DNA of 64,000 nt from Agrococcus terreus. Lineage in GTDB: Bacteria > Actinomycetota > Actinomycetes > Actinomycetales > Microbacteriaceae. The translations under genes and the position numbers were made by a program. The stretch spans positions 1,860,001-1,924,000 of the forward strand of contig NZ_BMLM01000001.1 in assembly GCF_014645235.1 (NCBI RefSeq), read 5' to 3'. Below, one piece after another: positions 1 through 8,884 of this stretch (position 1 is the first letter of the stretch; every line of letters begins with the position of its first letter). The notes beneath the pieces were generated by a model. The model was not told the DNA's origin, ran no database searches, and saw only the letters and a program-made list of their open reading frames with translations.

Positions 1-639
1 CGCGAGCATCGCGAGGTCGGTCTCGGCGTGGCCGCCCTGCGCGTGCGGGTCGATGAGCACGGCGCCCGTGTCGACGTCGCTCCAGAGCACGTTGCCGGCC
101 CACAGGTCGCCGTGGAGCCGCGCGACGCCGTCGACGAGCGCGGGCTGGGGCGCATCGAGCTCGCCCGCGGCCATGCGGTCGACGGCGCGGTCGAGGACGC
201 GCGCGTCGGCCGCGTCGAAGGCGCCGGCGTCGACGCAGCGCACCAGGATCGGCCGCACGGCGGTCGCGGCCCAGGCTTCGCCCCAGCCGGACCACGAGGA
301 CGCGGCGCTCCCGACCGGCGACACCGCGAGCGGCGTGCGCGACGACCCCACCTCGAACGGCGGCGCGGCGCCCGGCGGCGGGCACGCGTGGTGCGGGGCG
401 CCGGAGGCGTGGAGCAGCGCGAGCGAGCGCCCGAGGGCGGCCGCGCGGGCCGGCGTCGCCGGCTCCTCGTCGACGCGCGCCACGCGCAGCGTGCGCCCGC
501 CGTCGTCGAGCCGGGCACGCGCGATCCGCGTGCCGCCGGCCACCTCCGCCTCGGCGAGCCACGCGAGGCCCGCCGCCTCCATCGCGAGCGCGTGCGGCGC
601 GCCCGCGTGCGCGCGCTTGACGACCTCCGCATCCGACAT
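1..639 (-). CDS. Fructosamine kinase family protein (3' end cut by window edge)
   Basis: The 213 visible residues start at an ATG and run off the left edge without a stop, so the C-terminus is missing. The kinase-like catalytic motif HGDLWAGN is at residues 176-183, followed by an IDP segment (196-198) and GHAETDLAML. That order is characteristic of the fructosamine/ketosamine-3-kinase branch of the aminoglycoside-phosphotransferase fold. Family members phosphorylate the sugar of glycated amines so that the adduct breaks down; the substrate here is unknown. A CAGGGT hexamer ends 6 nt before the ATG (646-651), suggesting a leaderless transcript like those of several other genes here. A general APH-type kinase is the main alternative. 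Confidence 0.85.
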   Translation of the reverse strand, partial: MSDAEVVKRAHAGAPHALAMEAAGLAWLAEAEVAGGTRIARARLDDGGRTLRVARVDEEPATPARAAALGRSLALLHASGAPHHACPPPGAAPPFEVGSSRTPLAVSPVGSAASSWSGWGEAWAATAVRPILVRCVDAGAFDAADARVLDRAVDRMAAGELDAPQPALVDGVARLHGDLWAGNVLWSDVDTGAVLIDPHAQGGHAETDLAMLA

Positions 640-689
640 GCCCCCACCCTGCCACCGCGGCCTCCACGGCCCGTCCGGGTGCGCGCGGA

Positions 690-695
690 TACCGT
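690..695 (+). promoter_or_regulatory. -10 box, leaderless promoter
   Basis: TACCGT is followed by exactly 6 nt and then the ATG at 702, so transcription should start at or next to the start codon. No Shine-Dalgarno is present. The -35 is not obvious. Confidence 0.5.
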
Positions 696-701
696 GGACG
701 C

Positions 702-884
702 ATGGCCGACCGCACCCGCAAGCCCGTCTCGATCGCCCTCTTCGTCGTCGCGGCGATCTGCTTCGGGATCGCGGCGCTGCTGCAGGCCGACCAGCTGAGC
801 CAGGTGCTCTTCGGGCTGGCCGCCGCCGCCATGGCCGTCGCCGCGCTCATCGAGTGGCGCCGCCAGGCGCGCCAGCGCGGCTGA
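702..884 (+). CDS. Small two-helix membrane protein
   Basis: A 60-residue protein with a short basic N-terminus (MADRTRKP), two hydrophobic segments (about residues 9-27 and 32-48) and a basic tail ending RRQARQRG. The charge pattern suggests a helical hairpin with both ends in the cytoplasm. No functional motif is recognisable. It lies between the divergent fructosamine-kinase gene and valS, and its start fits the TACCGT-N6-ATG leaderless pattern. The family is unknown; it is called real because of promoter placement, codon bias and a credible membrane topology. Confidence 0.6.
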   Translation: MADRTRKPVSIALFVVAAICFGIAALLQADQLSQVLFGLAAAAMAVAALIEWRRQARQRG

Positions 885-951
885 CGACCGCGAGCGCCGC
901 GCCCCACGACGCCCCGCCGCGAACAGGCCGGGCCTGTCGCGGCCGGGCGCC

Positions 952-957
952 TACACT
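952..957 (+). promoter_or_regulatory. Candidate -10 box for valS
   Basis: TACACT lies 75 nt upstream of the chosen valS start. No convincing -35 is visible. The leader between it and the start shows no T-box hallmark such as a specifier loop or TGGN bulge. Confidence 0.35.
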
Positions 958-1031
958 GGCCTGACGACAACCAGGCATCAGCCGGACAGCCCGGCTCTGA
1001 CGCGATGCCGCGCACAGGGAAGCGAGACGCC

Positions 1032-3590
1032 ATGAGCGCCATGCCCGAGAAGCCCGCCCTCGAAGGACTCGAGGAGAAGTGGGGCGCCCGCTGGGAGCAG
1101 GACGGCACGTACCGGTTCGACGCCGCGGGCCGCACCCGCGACGAGATCTACTCGATCGACACGCCCCCGCCCACCGCCTCCGGCTCGCTGCACATCGGCC
1201 ACGTCTTCTCCTACACGCACACCGACGTCGTCGCCCGCTTCCAGCGCATGCGCGGCAAGCACGTCTTCTACCCGATGGGCTGGGACGACAACGGCCTCCC
1301 CACCGAGCGCCGCGTGCAGAACTACTACGGCGTGCGCGTCGACCCGACGCTCCCCTACGACCCGCAGTTCACGCCCCCGCAGGAGGGCGGCGAGGGCAAG
1401 AGCGCGAAGGCCGCCGACCAGGTGCCCGTCTCGCGCCGCAACTTCATCGAGCTCTGCGAGCGCCTCACCGAGGAGGACGAGGAGAAGTTCGAGCACCTGT
1501 GGCGCTCGCTCGGCCTCTCGGTCGACTGGTCGCAGACGTACCGCACGATCTCGGACGACGCGCGCCGCACCTCGCAGCTCGCCTTCCTCCGCAACCTCGA
1601 GCGCGGCGAGGCGTACCAGGCGGATGCGCCCACGCTGTGGGACGTCACGTTCCGCACCGCCGTGGCCCAGGCCGAGCTCGAGGACCGCGAGCAGCCCGGC
1701 GCCTACAGCACGCTGCTCTTCACGAGCCAGGACGGCGACCTGCGCATCGACACGACGCGCCCCGAGCTGCTGCCGTCGTGCGTGGCCGTCGTCGCGCATC
1801 CCGACGACGAGCGCTACCGCCACCTGTTCGGCACCACCGTGACGACGCCGGTGTTCGGTGTCGAGGTGCCCTTCGTGGCGCACGAGCTCGCCCAGATCGA
1901 CAAGGGCACGGGCGTGGCGATGATCTGCACGTTCGGCGACGTCACCGACGTGACGTGGTGGCGCGAGCTCGACCTGCCGAACCGCTCGGTGATCGGCTTC
2001 GACGGCCGCTTCCAGGCGGAGGCGCCGGAGGCCCTCGCGAGCGAGGCCGCGCAGGCCGCCTACGCCGAGCTCGCGGGCAAGACCGTGTTCAGCGCCAAGA
2101 AGGCGATGCTGGAGCTGCTGCAGGAGGCCGGCCGCGTCATCGGCGAGCCCCGCACGATCACGCACCCGGTGAAGTTCTTCGAGAAGGGCGACAAGCCGCT
2201 CGAGATCGTCTCGACCCGCCAGTGGTACATCCGCAACGGCGGCCGCGACGGCGACCTCCGCGAGCGCCTCGTGGAGCTCGGCCGGCAGATCGAGTGGCAC
2301 CCCGAGCACATGCGCACCCGCTACGAGAACTGGGTGAACGGCCTCAACGGCGACTGGCTCATCTCGCGCCAGCGCTTCTTCGGCGTGCCGATCCCCGTCT
2401 GGTACGCGCTCGACGAGGAGGGCCAGCCCGACCACGCGCAGGTGCTGCTGCCGCGCATCGACCAGCTGCCGCTCGACCCCTCGAGCGACGTGCCCGACGG
2501 CTACGACGAGTCGCAGCGCGGCGCCCCCGGCGGCTTCGCCGGCGAGGTCGACGTCATGGACACGTGGGCCACCTCGTCGCTCACGCCGCAGCTCGCGGGC
2601 CGCTGGGCCGACGGGCAGGACCTGTGGTCGCTGCTCGCGCCGTTCGACCTGCGCCCCCAGGGCCAGGACATCATCCGCACCTGGCTCTTCTCGACGCTGC
2701 TCCGCTCGGCGTTCGAGGACGGCCGCGCGCCGTGGGCGCACGCGGGCATCTCCGGCTGGATCCTCGACCCCGACCGCAAGAAGATGTCGAAGTCGAAGGG
2801 CAACGTCGTCACCCCGCAGGGCATGCTCGACGAGCACGGCTCGGACGGCGTGCGCTACTGGGCCGCGTCGTCGCGCCTCGGCGCCGACGCGACGCTCGAC
2901 CCGCAGAACCCGAAGATGGTGAAGATCGGCCGCCGCCTCGCGATGAAGGTGCTGAACGCCGCCCGCTTCGTGCTGTCGATGGAGGGCGAGCCGGGCGCCG
3001 TGACGCAGCCGCTCGACGCCGAGATGCTCGCCGAGCTCGCCGACGTCGTGCGCGTCGCCACCCGCTCCTTCGAGGGCTACGACCACGCGAAGGCGCTCGA
3101 GGCGACCGAGGCGTTCTTCTGGACCTTCTGCGACGACTACCTCGAGCTCGTCAAGGAGCGCGCCTACTCGGGCGACGCCGAGGGCCGCGGCTCCGCGATC
3201 GCGGCGCTCCGCACCGCCATCGACGTGCAGCTGCGCCTGCTCGCGCCGTTCCTGCCCTTCGCCACCGAGGAGGTGTGGTCGTGGTCGCACGAGGGCTCGA
3301 TCCACGCCGCCGCGTGGCCGACGCCCGACGACCTCGGCGCCGAGCACGGCTCCACCGGCATGCTCGGCACCGTCGGCCAGGCGCTCATCGGCATCCGCCG
3401 CGCCAAGACGGACGCGAAGGCCAGCCAGAAGACGCCCGTCGCCTCCGCGGTCATCGGCGTGCCGGCCGCGCACCGCGAGCACATCGAGGGGGCCGCCGAG
3501 GACCTCCGCGCCGTGGGCCGCATCCGCGACCTCCGCATCGAGGACGCCGAGGAGCTCGTCGTGCGCGACATCGTGCTCGAGGAGGCCTGA
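1032..3590 (+). CDS. valS: Valine--tRNA ligase
   Basis: Class Ia aminoacyl-tRNA synthetase that charges tRNA-Val in the cytoplasm. From the ATG at 1032 the protein has 852 residues. The ATP-binding HIGH motif is at 54-57 inside a PPPTASGSLHIGH context, and KMSKS is at 584-588. The editing (CP1) domain lies between them and the anticodon-binding domain follows, including FATEEVWSW. Residues such as GWDDNGLPTERRVQNYYG match the short actinobacterial form of ValS, without an obvious long C-terminal coiled coil. An upstream in-frame ATG (1005) exists, but 1032 has AGGGAAG about 8-12 nt upstream. The stop overlaps the next ATG. Confidence 0.97.
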   Translation: MSAMPEKPALEGLEEKWGARWEQDGTYRFDAAGRTRDEIYSIDTPPPTASGSLHIGHVFSYTHTDVVARFQRMRGKHVFYPMGWDDNGLPTERRVQNYYGVRVDPTLPYDPQFTPPQEGGEGKSAKAADQVPVSRRNFIELCERLTEEDEEKFEHLWRSLGLSVDWSQTYRTISDDARRTSQLAFLRNLERGEAYQADAPTLWDVTFRTAVAQAELEDREQPGAYSTLLFTSQDGDLRIDTTRPELLPSCVAVVAHPDDERYRHLFGTTVTTPVFGVEVPFVAHELAQIDKGTGVAMICTFGDVTDVTWWRELDLPNRSVIGFDGRFQAEAPEALASEAAQAAYAELAGKTVFSAKKAMLELLQEAGRVIGEPRTITHPVKFFEKGDKPLEIVSTRQWYIRNGGRDGDLRERLVELGRQIEWHPEHMRTRYENWVNGLNGDWLISRQRFFGVPIPVWYALDEEGQPDHAQVLLPRIDQLPLDPSSDVPDGYDESQRGAPGGFAGEVDVMDTWATSSLTPQLAGRWADGQDLWSLLAPFDLRPQGQDIIRTWLFSTLLRSAFEDGRAPWAHAGISGWILDPDRKKMSKSKGNVVTPQGMLDEHGSDGVRYWAASSRLGADATLDPQNPKMVKIGRRLAMKVLNAARFVLSMEGEPGAVTQPLDAEMLAELADVVRVATRSFEGYDHAKALEATEAFFWTFCDDYLELVKERAYSGDAEGRGSAIAALRTAIDVQLRLLAPFLPFATEEVWSWSHEGSIHAAAWPTPDDLGAEHGSTGMLGTVGQALIGIRRAKTDAKASQKTPVASAVIGVPAAHREHIEGAAEDLRAVGRIRDLRIEDAEELVVRDIVLEEA

Positions 3591-3820
3591 TGCAGATCGG
3601 CACGCGCTGGCCCGTCGGCGGCGAGGCCCCGGCCTCGGTGCCGGTGGCGATGCGCGCCGCCATCGACGACGAGGAGCGCACGCTCGTCGAGCTCGGCGCC
3701 GACACCGCGTCGTGGCGCTGGACGCTCACGTGGCTCGAGGGCCTGCCGGTCGTCGAGCTCGACGACGGCACGACCATCCGGCTCGACGGCGACGACGTCG
3801 TCGTGACCCGCGAGGACTGA
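3590..3820 (+). CDS. Conserved small acidic protein coupled to valS
   Basis: A 76-residue acidic protein whose ATG overlaps the valS stop (TGATG), so it is co-transcribed and probably translationally coupled. It contains SWRWTLTWLEGLPVVELDDG and an acidic C-terminus (DGDDVVVTRED), with no signal peptide or membrane segment. I do not recognise a family. The overlap and the hairpin terminator directly downstream support it as a real last gene of the valS unit. Confidence 0.7.
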   Translation: MQIGTRWPVGGEAPASVPVAMRAAIDDEERTLVELGADTASWRWTLTWLEGLPVVELDDGTTIRLDGDDVVVTRED

Positions 3821-3847
3821 GCCCGGCTCCCTCCGCAGGACGACATG

Positions 3848-3876
3848 AGGCCCCCAGGCGCGATGCCTGGGGGCCT
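3848..3876. terminator. Bidirectional hairpin terminator
   Basis: Perfect 12-bp stem (arms 3848-3859 and 3865-3876) with a 5-nt loop, lying between convergent genes that stop at 3820 and 3884. There is no U-tract, as is common for hairpins in high-GC actinobacteria. Confidence 0.75.
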
Positions 3877-3883
3877 CCACGCG

Positions 3884-4678
3884 CTAGCTGCGGGCGAGGA
3901 TCCAGCCGTGCAGCATCGCCATCCAGCCGTCCTCGTCGTCGCGCCACGCGGCCCAAGCATCCGAGATCGCCTGCCGCTCGGCGGCGTCGGCCAGGCCGTG
4001 CCGCTCTGTGCCGTCGGCGAACGCCGAGTGCAGCGCCCGCTCCACCCACTGGCCGCCCCAGAACGCCCGCCCGCCCGGCGACTCGAAGCACCAGGTCTCC
4101 ACGTCGGTCTCGACGCTCGCGAAGCCCGCGGCGCGCGCCCACGACTTCAGCCGCGCACCGGCGTCGCCGTCGCCGCCGTTCGCCGCCTGGAGCGCGACCA
4201 TGATCTCCCGCCAGCGCGCGAGCGGCGGCGTGAGGGGATGGATGGTCGTGGCCGAGTAGACGACGTCGCGCGCCGCCACGAGGTCGCCCACCGCGCGCCA
4301 GGCGGCGAGCGCCGCCACCGGCTCGCCGAGGTGCTGCAGCACCTGGTGGGCGTGCACGACGTCCCAGCGCTCGCCGGGCGTGGGGGCGTACGCGTCGCCG
4401 ACGTGGAACTCGACGTTGGCGACCCGCGCCTCCGCGGCCGCGGCGCGCGCGGTCTCGACCACCTCCGCGCTCGCATCGATGCCCACCACGAGGCCGCGCT
4501 CCCCCACCCGCCGCGCGAGGTCGATCGTGATCGAGCCCGGGCCGCAGCCGACGTCGAGGATGCGCATGCCCGGCTCCACGAGCGGCGAGAGGTAGGCGGC
4601 CGAGTTCGCGACCGTGCGCGCCGCGTGCGCGCCGACGACGCTCGCGTGGTGGCCGTGCGAGTAGGTGGCGGCGGTCAT
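3884..4678 (-). CDS. Class I SAM-dependent methyltransferase
   Basis: A 264-residue soluble protein with the glycine-rich SAM motif ILDVGCGPGSITIDLA (about 39-54), an acidic second strand VVGIDASAEVVETAR, and WDVVHAHQVLQHL as the motif-II region. It matches the Methyltransf_11/31 type used on small molecules. The substrate cannot be read from the sequence. It is divergent from the M3 peptidase gene, with its own TAGGAT-N6-ATG promoter, and convergent with the valS unit. Confidence 0.88.
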   Translation of the reverse strand: MTAATYSHGHHASVVGAHAARTVANSAAYLSPLVEPGMRILDVGCGPGSITIDLARRVGERGLVVGIDASAEVVETARAAAAEARVANVEFHVGDAYAPTPGERWDVVHAHQVLQHLGEPVAALAAWRAVGDLVAARDVVYSATTIHPLTPPLARWREIMVALQAANGGDGDAGARLKSWARAAGFASVETDVETWCFESPGGRAFWGGQWVERALHSAFADGTERHGLADAAERQAISDAWAAWRDDEDGWMAMLHGWILARS

Positions 4679-4684
4679 GGCCGC

Positions 4685-4690
4685 ATCCTA
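4685..4690 (-). promoter_or_regulatory. -10 box, leaderless promoter of the methyltransferase
   Basis: On the minus strand TAGGAT is followed by 6 nt and the ATG at 4678. It sits about 50 bp from the divergent leaderless promoter at 4742. Confidence 0.6.
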
Positions 4691-4741
4691 CGACCGCCGC
4701 GGCGCGCGGCCGCCGCCCGGCCGGCGCCCCGCGGGCGCGCC

Positions 4742-4747
4742 TAGGGT
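4742..4747 (+). promoter_or_regulatory. -10 box, leaderless promoter of the M3 peptidase
   Basis: TAGGGT, then 6 nt, then the ATG at 4754. No Shine-Dalgarno is present. Confidence 0.6.
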
Positions 4748-4753
4748 GGTGCC

Positions 4754-6793
4754 ATGACGAACCCCTTCCTCGTGCCGAGCACGCTCCCGTACCAGCTGCC
4801 GCCCTTCGCCGACATCCGCGAGGAGCACTACGAGGAGGCCCTCGAGGCCGGCTTCGCCGAGCAGGCCGAGGAGCTGCGCGCGATCGTCGAGCAGGAGGCC
4901 GCGCCCACGTTCGAGAACACGATCGAGCCGCTCGAGCGCAGCGGCCAGGTGCTCTCGCGCGTCGCCCACGTCTTCTGGAGCATGACCTCGACCGACTCGA
5001 CCCCGTTCCTCGAGGAGCTCGAGGAGCGCTACGCGCCGCGCTTCGCCGCGCACTTCGACTCGATCGTGCTCGACCCTCGCCTCTACGCCCGCGTCGCCGC
5101 GCTCCACGAGGGCGCCGACGCCTCCTGGACCGACGAGCAGCGCTACCTCGTGGAGCGCCGCCACACCGAGATGACCGTCGCGGGCGCCGGCCTCGACGAC
5201 GCCTCGCGCGAGCGCCTCAAGGACCTCAACCAGCAGATCGCGACGCTCACCACGCGCTTCGACAAGCACTTGCAGGCCGACACGAACGACCTCGCGGTCG
5301 TCGTCGGCGACGTCGCCGAGCTCGACGGCCTCTCCGACGGCGAGATCTCGGCGGCGGCGCAGGCGGCTGCCGACCGCGGGCTTGAGGGCAAGCACCTCGT
5401 CACCCTGCCGCTCTTCTCGGGCCACCCGTGGCTCGCCTCGCTCACCGACCGCGGCCTCCGCCGCCGCATCCTCGAGGCCTCGCTCGCGCGCGGCACGCGC
5501 GGCAACGAGCACGACAACCGCGCGACGGTGCTCGAGCTCACCGCCCTGCGCGCCGAGCGCGCGGCGCTGCTCGGCTTCCGCACCCACGCGCACGCGATCA
5601 CCGCCGACGAGACCGCGGGCGACCCGGAGCGCGTGCTCGCGATGCTCGAGCGGCTCGCGAAGCCCGCGGCCGCCAACGCCGCCGCCGAGGCGCGGGCCCT
5701 GCAGGCGCAGATCGATGCCGCCGGCGAGGGCTACGAGCTCGCCGCCTGGGACTGGGACTACTGGACCGAGAAGGAGCGCACCGCGCGCTACGACGTCGAC
5801 ACCGCGGCCCTCCGGCCCTACTTCGAGGCCGAGCGCGTGCTCGTCGACGGCGTCTTCCACGCCGCCACGCAGGTCTACGGCGTCACCTTCGAGGAGCGCA
5901 CCGACCTGGTCGGCTACCACCCCGACGTGCGCGTGTTCGAGGTGCGCGACGAGGACGGCGGCGAGGTGGGCCTCTACCTGCTCGACCTCTACACGCGCGA
6001 CTCGAAGCGCGGCGGCGCGTGGATGAACTCGCTCGTGCAGCAGAACCGCCTGCTCGGCGACCCGACGGTCGTGATGAACAACCTCAACGTGCCGAAGCCT
6101 CCGGCCGGCACGCCCACGCTGCTCACGTTCGACGAGACGAACACGCTCTTCCACGAGTTCGGGCACGCGCTGCACGGCCTGTTCGCGCAGGTCACCTACC
6201 CCTCGCTCGGCGGCACGAACGTGTACCGCGACTTCGTCGAGTTCCCGAGCCAGGTGAACGAGATGTGGATGCTGTGGCCCGGCATCGTCGAGCACTACGC
6301 CCGCCACATCGAGACCGGCGAGCCGCTGCCCGCCGACGCCATCGAGCGCCTCCAGGCATCCGAGTCGTTCAACCAGGGCCACGACACGAGCGAGTACCTC
6401 GCCGCGGCGCTCCTGGACCAGGCGTGGCACGCTCGCACCGCGGGCGACGAGGTGGCCGACGTCGCCGCCTTCGAGCGCGAGGCGCTCGAGCGGGTCGGGC
6501 TCCTCATCGACACCGTGCCCACCCGCTACTCCACCGGCTACTTCCAGCACGTCTTCTCGGGCGGCTACTCGGCCGGCTACTACTCGTACATCTGGTCGGA
6601 GGTCATGGACGCCGACACGGTCGAGTGGTTCAAGCAGCAGCCGTCGATCCGCGAGGCCGGGCAGCGCTTCCGCGAGCGGCTGCTGGGCGTCGGCGGCTCG
6701 AAGGACCCGCTGGAGGCGTACCGCGACTTCCGCGGCCGCGACGCCGAGCTGCAGCCGCTGCTCGAGCGCCGGGGCCTCACGGGCGCCGAGTAG
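4754..6793 (+). CDS. M3 family metallopeptidase, Dcp-like
   Basis: A 679-residue cytosolic zinc peptidase. The zinc motif HEFGH is at 467-471 (FHEFGHALHGLF), followed by a distal conserved segment YPSLGGTNVYRDFVEFPSQVNE, as in peptidyl-dipeptidase Dcp and oligopeptidase A. The length is typical of Dcp (about 680). No signal peptide is present. The expected role is trimming short peptides released by proteases. Dcp versus OpdA specificity cannot be settled from sequence. It is leaderless and stands alone, ending at a long palindromic terminator. Confidence 0.93.
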   Translation: MTNPFLVPSTLPYQLPPFADIREEHYEEALEAGFAEQAEELRAIVEQEAAPTFENTIEPLERSGQVLSRVAHVFWSMTSTDSTPFLEELEERYAPRFAAHFDSIVLDPRLYARVAALHEGADASWTDEQRYLVERRHTEMTVAGAGLDDASRERLKDLNQQIATLTTRFDKHLQADTNDLAVVVGDVAELDGLSDGEISAAAQAAADRGLEGKHLVTLPLFSGHPWLASLTDRGLRRRILEASLARGTRGNEHDNRATVLELTALRAERAALLGFRTHAHAITADETAGDPERVLAMLERLAKPAAANAAAEARALQAQIDAAGEGYELAAWDWDYWTEKERTARYDVDTAALRPYFEAERVLVDGVFHAATQVYGVTFEERTDLVGYHPDVRVFEVRDEDGGEVGLYLLDLYTRDSKRGGAWMNSLVQQNRLLGDPTVVMNNLNVPKPPAGTPTLLTFDETNTLFHEFGHALHGLFAQVTYPSLGGTNVYRDFVEFPSQVNEMWMLWPGIVEHYARHIETGEPLPADAIERLQASESFNQGHDTSEYLAAALLDQAWHARTAGDEVADVAAFEREALERVGLLIDTVPTRYSTGYFQHVFSGGYSAGYYSYIWSEVMDADTVEWFKQQPSIREAGQRFRERLLGVGGSKDPLEAYRDFRGRDAELQPLLERRGLTGAE

Positions 6794-6798
6794 CGACG

Positions 6799-6840
6799 GA
6801 CGACGGAGGCCGGGAGCGATCGCTCCCGGCCTCCGTCGTC
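6799..6840. terminator. Perfect 42-bp palindromic terminator
   Basis: Two 21-bp arms (6799-6819 and 6820-6840) pair without mismatch and without a loop, centred on GCGATCGC. It lies between convergent genes stopping at 6793 and 6854 and can serve both strands. Confidence 0.75.
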
Positions 6841-6853
6841 TCCGAACGCCGCG

Positions 6854-8884
6854 TCAGCGGGCGCGACCCGCCTGCAGCACGAGCCAGATGAAGTACGGGA
6901 TGCCGACGAGCGCCGTCATCACGCCGGCCGGCAGCTGCGCCGGGGCGATGAGCGTGCGGCCCAGCGTGTCGGCGAGCAGGGTGAGCGAGCCGCCGAGCAG
7001 CGCCGCCAGCGGCAGCAGCGCCCGGTGCCGCGCCCCGACGATCGCGCGCGCCGCGTGCGGCGCGACGAGCCCCACGAACGCCACGACGCCGATCGCGGCG
7101 ACCGCGGTCGCGGTCAGCGCGATCGCCAGCGCGAGGGAGATCGCCTGCACCGGCTGCAGGCGCACGCCCAGCAGGCGCGGCGTCGACTCGTCGAGCTGGG
7201 CGAGGTCGAGGTCGCGGTGCATCCACACGAGCGCGAGCACGGCGACGACGATCGCGACGGCGACCGGCACGACGTCCTCGAAGCCGCGGCCGTAGGTGGA
7301 GCCCGCGAGCCAGACGATCGCCTTCGCGCGGTTCCACGGATCCGTCACGACGATGAGGAGGCTCGTGATCGCCGCCGTCGCGGCAGACAGCGCGAGGCCC
7401 GTGAGCACGAGCCGCAGCGTGCCGAGCCGCTTCGGGCCGACGAGCCACAGCACCGCGAGCCCGGCGACGGCGCCGCCCGCGAGGGCGCTGCCCGCCACGG
7501 CCCAGCCCGCGGCGGCCGGGGCGATCGTGATCATCGCGACGGCGCCCACGCCCGCGCCGCCCGAGACGCCCAGCAGGTAGGGCTCCGCGAGCGCGTTGCG
7601 CGCCACGGCCTGCACGAGCGCCCCGGCGATCGCGAGCGCGATGCCCGCGAGCACCGCGGCGACGACGCGCGGCGTGCGCGTGTCGAGCGTCGCCCGCACG
7701 GCGTCGCCGGCGCGGCCGGCGAGCCAGTTCGCGACGTCGCCGAGCAGCAGCATCCGGTCGCCGAGCAGCACGGCCGCGACCGCGAGCGCGAGCAGCAGCA
7801 CCGCGCCGACCGCGATCGGCGGCCAGGGGCGCCGCACGAGCGTCCGCACGCCCAGCACCGTCATCGTCTCCGTCTCGTTCGCGCCCGCGAGGGTGCGCGC
7901 GAGGATGACGATGCAGACCGCGCCGACGAGGCTCGTGACGACGCCCGTGGGCACGTCGAGCGCGCCGACGCCCCCGAGCGCGGCGCGCAGCAGCACGTCG
8001 GAGCCGACGACGAGCACCGCGCCGGCGAGCGCGGCGAGCGGGATCGCCGCCACGTGCCGGGTCGTGCCGCGCATGCGCGCGGTCGCGAGCCGGATCACAA
8101 TGGGGGCGGCGAGCCCGACGAAGCCGATGGGGCCGGCGATCGCGACCGCGGATGCCGCGAGCGCGACGGACGCCACCAGGGTCCCGAGGCGGAGCCTCGC
8201 GACGCCGACCCCGAGGGTCGTCGCGACATCCTCGCCCAGGGCGAGCACGTCGAGCCTGCGTCCCAGCAGCAGGAGCACGACGAAGCCGACGACGACGATC
8301 GGGAGCACCTGCACGACCGTGCCGATGCCGTTCTGCGAGAGGCGTCCCACGCCCCAGGCGAAGAGGCCCGCGGTCTCCTGCTCGTTGAGCAGGATCGTGA
8401 CCGTCACGACCGACTGCAGCGCGAGCGCGAGCGCGGTGCCGACGAGGACCATCTGCGTCGTCGAGCCGCGGCCGCGGCCGATCGCGACGACGAGCAGCGC
8501 GGCGGCGAGGCCGCCGATGAAGGCGAGGCCCGCGCCGCCGAGGCCCGGCACCGAGACGCCGAGCACGGCCGCGAGCGCGATCGCGACGCCGGCGCCGCCG
8601 TTCACCGCGAGGGTGTCGGGCGAGGCGAGCGGATTGCCCGTGAGCGTCTGCATCGCGTAGCCGGCCGCACCGAGCGCGAGGCCGACGACGACGGCGGCGG
8701 CGATGCGCGGCAGGCGCGACTCGACGATGATCGCCGAGTTCCCGCCGTGGCCGCCGAGCCACGCGAGCAGCTCCGGCAGGCCAAGCTGGGTCGTGCCCTG
8801 CGTGATGTGCCACGCGGACAGCACGACGAGCACGACGAGGAGGGCCGCGGCGAGCGCGGGCCCTCCCTGTCGCACGCGGGTCAC
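6854..8884 (-). CDS. Iron-siderophore ABC permease, two fused FecCD domains (FhuB-type)
   Basis: A 676-residue membrane protein made of two FecCD permease halves in one chain, about 10-330 and 345-676. Each half carries the family signature, with RLPRIAAAVVVGLALG...QTLTGNPLASPD in the first and RTPRVVAAVLAGIALA...QAVARNALAEP in the second. A single fused chain replaces the usual heterodimer, as in E. coli FhuB. It forms the inner-membrane channel for the binding protein and ATPase encoded upstream. The start is a GTG whose GTGA overlaps the stop of the binding-protein gene, which implies translational coupling. An in-frame open stretch continues upstream but lies inside that gene. Confidence 0.92.
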   Translation of the reverse strand: MTRVRQGGPALAAALLVVLVVLSAWHITQGTTQLGLPELLAWLGGHGGNSAIIVESRLPRIAAAVVVGLALGAAGYAMQTLTGNPLASPDTLAVNGGAGVAIALAAVLGVSVPGLGGAGLAFIGGLAAALLVVAIGRGRGSTTQMVLVGTALALALQSVVTVTILLNEQETAGLFAWGVGRLSQNGIGTVVQVLPIVVVGFVVLLLLGRRLDVLALGEDVATTLGVGVARLRLGTLVASVALAASAVAIAGPIGFVGLAAPIVIRLATARMRGTTRHVAAIPLAALAGAVLVVGSDVLLRAALGGVGALDVPTGVVTSLVGAVCIVILARTLAGANETETMTVLGVRTLVRRPWPPIAVGAVLLLALAVAAVLLGDRMLLLGDVANWLAGRAGDAVRATLDTRTPRVVAAVLAGIALAIAGALVQAVARNALAEPYLLGVSGGAGVGAVAMITIAPAAAGWAVAGSALAGGAVAGLAVLWLVGPKRLGTLRLVLTGLALSAATAAITSLLIVVTDPWNRAKAIVWLAGSTYGRGFEDVVPVAVAIVVAVLALVWMHRDLDLAQLDESTPRLLGVRLQPVQAISLALAIALTATAVAAIGVVAFVGLVAPHAARAIVGARHRALLPLAALLGGSLTLLADTLGRTLIAPAQLPAGVMTALVGIPYFIWLVLQAGRAR

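Noticed and set aside
28-798. Open frame on the plus strand at the left edge
   Set aside because: It is antisense to the fructosamine-kinase-family gene, whose catalytic motifs are intact on the minus strand.
885-1031. T-box riboswitch before valS
   Set aside because: No stem I specifier arrangement, no conserved T-box sequence and no antiterminator/terminator pair could be found in the 147-bp leader.
978-3482. Very long open frame antisense to valS, and similar ones over the permease (7025-8923), dnaE (47215-51021), ftsZ (54881-57322) and the mur genes
   Set aside because: High-GC codon bias leaves few stops in the other frames. These translations are Arg/Ala/Gly/Val-rich low-complexity sequence with no domain, while the opposite strand encodes complete well-known proteins.
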